This document shows, one piece after another, positions 61,246 to 64,000 of a stretch of DNA of 64,000 bases. The stretch is from Trogon surrucura (taxonomy: Eukaryota > Chordata > Aves > Trogoniformes > Trogonidae). The stretch covers positions 8,893,501-8,957,500 of the forward strand of contig CM036629.1 of NCBI GenBank assembly GCA_020746105.1, in the 5' to 3' direction. The notes under the pieces were generated by a model. That model was given only the letters and a program-made list of their open reading frames with translations. It had not been told where the DNA came from and ran no database searches. Positions within the stretch are counted from its first letter, which is position 1, and every line of letters begins with the position of its first letter. A program made the translations under genes and the position numbers.

Positions 61246-61489
61246 CGGCGTGTCTTCACAGGGATGCCTTTTTGCTCTTCTTGAGGAGACGTGCTGGGAC
61301 ATCACATCATGCTGTTCCCCAAGAGGAGACAGCTCACAAGCTGATGGCCACTTCGGGCTTGGTTCCCCTGGGAGCTGCAGGCGCGGGCGCTCAGCGCTGA
61401 GCCCACCGCTGCCACCAGCCAGAGCCCGCCTTGCTGCACCCACCACACCAAGCAGCAGCGTGGTGGTGTTCAAACTGTCCTGCTGCTGG

Positions 61490-61575
61490 TGTGCCGTGCT
61501 ATGCTCTGCCGTGCTGTGCCGTGCCGTGCTGTGCCGTGTTGTTCTGCACTGTGCCGTGCTGTGCCGTGCCGCAGC
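61490..61575 (+). repeat. Degenerate (TGCCG/TGCTG)n pentamer repeat
   Basis: About 85 bases of gtgc-cgtgc-tgtgc type units with point changes. On the minus strand it reads His-Ser-Thr-Ala repeats, a composition effect. Confidence 0.85.
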
Positions 61576-61579
61576 AGGG

Positions 61580-64000
61580 CACAGCAAGGACCCCCGTGGC
61601 AGTGCTGACCCAGGAAATGCCACACATCCAGCGCCCTGGGTGTTCAGTGCCCAGCTGGAGTGTAGAAAGAGAACCAAATAAAATAGACAGCAAGGCAACT
61701 TTTTAAGTAGCATTATTATACATATTTTGAGAATTTGTATTGCTGCTTTTAAAAATGTGCTTTAGGATTTAAATAAACCCAGTTCTCTTAATACCCTCTG
61801 GCCTCTCCTGTTTTGCCCAACTGACTATAAGCCTTGTCGCTGATAAGGCTTATTCGTTTCTATCTGAGAAAGGAGTCGTAATAAGAGAAGAATAAACACT
61901 GCCAATCATAGGATTTAAACAGGACATCAGTGGGACCAATAATAGGGAAATATTCTGTGACCCTTCCAAAACCCTGTGGAGAGATGAAACCAAGAGAGAT
62001 CTGTTAAAACCTGGGTCTATTCTATAGAAACTACTTGACAAATCTTACCGGATTTAATAGAGAATGAGATATTTTCCCTGGGTTTTTGGCATCATCCCAC
62101 ATTATTCAAGAGTGAGGAGACAATTTTCTGTTAATTTCTATGGAAGTTTTTCACAAGAATAAAAACTGCGTGTTCTCACACTGCCACCTGCTCCCCACCA
62201 CGAGCTCATTCACGTTATCATACCGATTCAGAGGGGGGACCATAAATATCTCAATATTAAAGAACAAACTTTCTTTAAAATGCTGCTTTCAAAACTGCCT
62301 AGGGGTCTGCCTGTGCAACTGTGGGGTTTGTTAATCAATAGCACCACGCAGTACGCCGTGTCTCTTTGTGTAATTACAGAGGGAAAACATACACAGAAAA
62401 GAAGCAAGTGGAAACTATTAATTTTGTAGAATAGGACTTGATTTGTGTTTCATTTTTCTTTTCTTCAGTGCAGTGGGAAGGAGCTGGAAGAGGAGGTGAC
62501 AGTGGCAGCTGGGCTGCCCGTCACCGAGCCGCTTGGTTTAACGTGAAGCCGCTGCTTGGACTTTGCTTTCCTGGACCCAAGAGCAGCTCTGTGGGTGCAG
62601 AGGCAGAGAGGACACTGCTGCTCCCCCGGGACAGAGCTGACTTGGGACACATTACACCGCAGCTGTGAGCACCGTGCTCGTACCACTGCTTGCAAAAGCT
62701 ATCACTGATGGTTTTCATGGTAGAGACAATCTCGAGGTTGAGAAGGTTTTAGTGCAAAGGGTAAGCATCTCTACTTGGTGCATGCTTTCTTAAAGAAGCA
62801 GCAGTAGTAGTAGATGGCAAGCTAATGCTGGCAGGATTGGAAATGTGGTCAAGGATCACTATTTCTGTTTGGTTTGTGAGGAAAAGACAGAGATGGGGAG
62901 AGGTTACTTCTTCTCCCTGTCATTTTATTGGAAATATATGGGTGGAATGGAAACCTTTAGAAAGATGGGAATTTTTAGACAAGCTGTGCTTTCCCATATA
63001 AAATCCTTGTACTAACTTAGACCCTGGTGACAGGTTGCTCTTTGAGTGCTGTTAGGACACGGGTCCAGATGGCTGCTGCCCGGTTTGTGTTTGGCAATCT
63101 TTCAAACAGCATTTTGAGACAGTTTCCGCCGTGTGGGTGCTACCACGTCCAGTTTCTGGTATGAGTTTGCCCTGAGGCCTCCCAGCACTTCCTAACACCC
63201 TGCTGGGACCAGGCTTAAAGGCCTTGGAAATCCCCCTTACACTTCTAGAGATGATCCCATCTAGAGTCAATGGGACTTCTTGAGTGCAAGGTGTAAGGAA
63301 AGGCAATGGGCTCACTGTTATTAACATTGGCCAACCTTTTCCCTGGATAAAGAGAAATCTTCTGTCTCTGGAGTGTAATTCTGAACATCTCATAAGCATA
63401 CACAGATACATGTCACAGATATTTATAATCATAAAAAGAGAGATGCCTGAATATATGGGGGGCATGAATCACTCCTAACGCTGAAGGTCGATCCATAATA
63501 CCTTAAATAAGTACTCTGAGTCCAAGCGCTAATTATCTGCTAATGGGGTATTTGTTCTCCTTCAGTTATGTAAAGGTACACAGCATTCAGCTTAAAGAGT
63601 GCGCTTAAACGGCTTTGTACCGGCGGAGAGTGAGCAGCCCTGAAGGCTGCAGCCACGGCTTGCCCTGCAGCCCCCGGCTCATCTCCCGGTGCTGCGCCTC
63701 TCCTCTCCTCCGGCCTCTCCGCCCGTTGCCCGCTGCCCTTGCCATTGTAACTGACTTTCTGCCTCCATATCTCGACGTTGTCCTAGTCAGCAACACTGGA
63801 AGAGATACAAATAAAATTACAAACGCAATATTGTGGGTTTTGCCACAGCTGCTGGTGAGACGGCAGTGAAGATGCCTGTTGAGTACAAGGGGATTTTGTA
63901 TTCCTTATGTCTGCTGAGAAGCAGTACGGACCCACGGGAAAGGAAGCCAGAATAAGTTGAGCACAGAGAGGTACTTTCTCTGAGTTATGATAAAAATATG
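61580..64000 (+). other. Gene-poor stretch to the end of the window
   Basis: No coding exon recognised. An AATAAA lies at 61675-61680 just after the pentamer repeat, with no recognisable gene in front. A frame of 84 codons at 63615-63866 shows no domain. Confidence 0.4.

Noticed and set aside
60946-61713. Minus-strand frame of 255 codons
   Set aside because: Its middle is the degenerate pentamer repeat and its end a C-rich patch; no domain and no splice context.

Overview
The window looks like bird nuclear DNA. Many fragments end in the avian CR1 signature (repeats of ATTCTATG, or its complement, next to a 'ttggaaagacc' type core). There is a long 5'-truncated CR1 LINE at 17844-21290, and a short SINE (13699-13901) that joins a tRNA-Ile-like head to a CR1 tail, an architecture I know from songbird genomes (TguSINE1). 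Genes have short vertebrate-type exons with GT-AG introns. Nothing is prokaryotic or viral.

Layout. (1) 1-3960 holds the constant region of a T-cell receptor delta chain (TRDC): one Ig C1 exon, a short hinge exon, a transmembrane exon with the basic residues typical of TCR delta, and an untranslated last exon. The window starts inside the J-C intron, so V, D and J segments would lie to the left. (2) 4338-6523 contains a possible unrecognised four-exon gene for a small single-pass membrane protein; its stop codon overlaps the poly(A) signal. (3) 7391-11025 is a compact FSIP2-like gene (fibrous sheath-interacting protein 2, a sperm-tail protein) with two perfect CRE sites and a TATA box. An internal 590-bp tandem duplication has added an exon in frame. 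(4) 11030-14220 is repeat-rich: a CR1 scrap, a 0.5-kb purine-only pentamer/hexamer array and the SINE. (5) 14224-16760, minus strand, is a CCDC157 copy. Its first exons are well conserved, but it has frame breaks, a non-GT donor and no visible 3' half, so it is probably a pseudogene. (6) 16560-17650 is a CpG island between CCDC157 and a plus-strand unit whose possible exons reach a poly(A) site near 27450. (7) The CR1 LINE sits in the first intron of that unit. (8) 27.5-64 kb is gene-poor, with several CpG-rich patches (about 30.2, 35.0-35.9, 60.4-61.2 kb), simple repeats, CR1 tails and AT-rich blocks that could be conserved regulatory DNA. I recognise no protein-coding exon there.

The most notable point is the neighbourhood of TRDC. 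In the usual TRA/TRD locus the delta constant gene is followed by a long array of TRAJ segments and TRAC. Here I see neither in the following 60 kb. Instead there is a testis-type FSIP2-like gene and a CCDC157 copy. This fits a separate second TRD locus (known in galliform birds) or a translocated delta constant gene.
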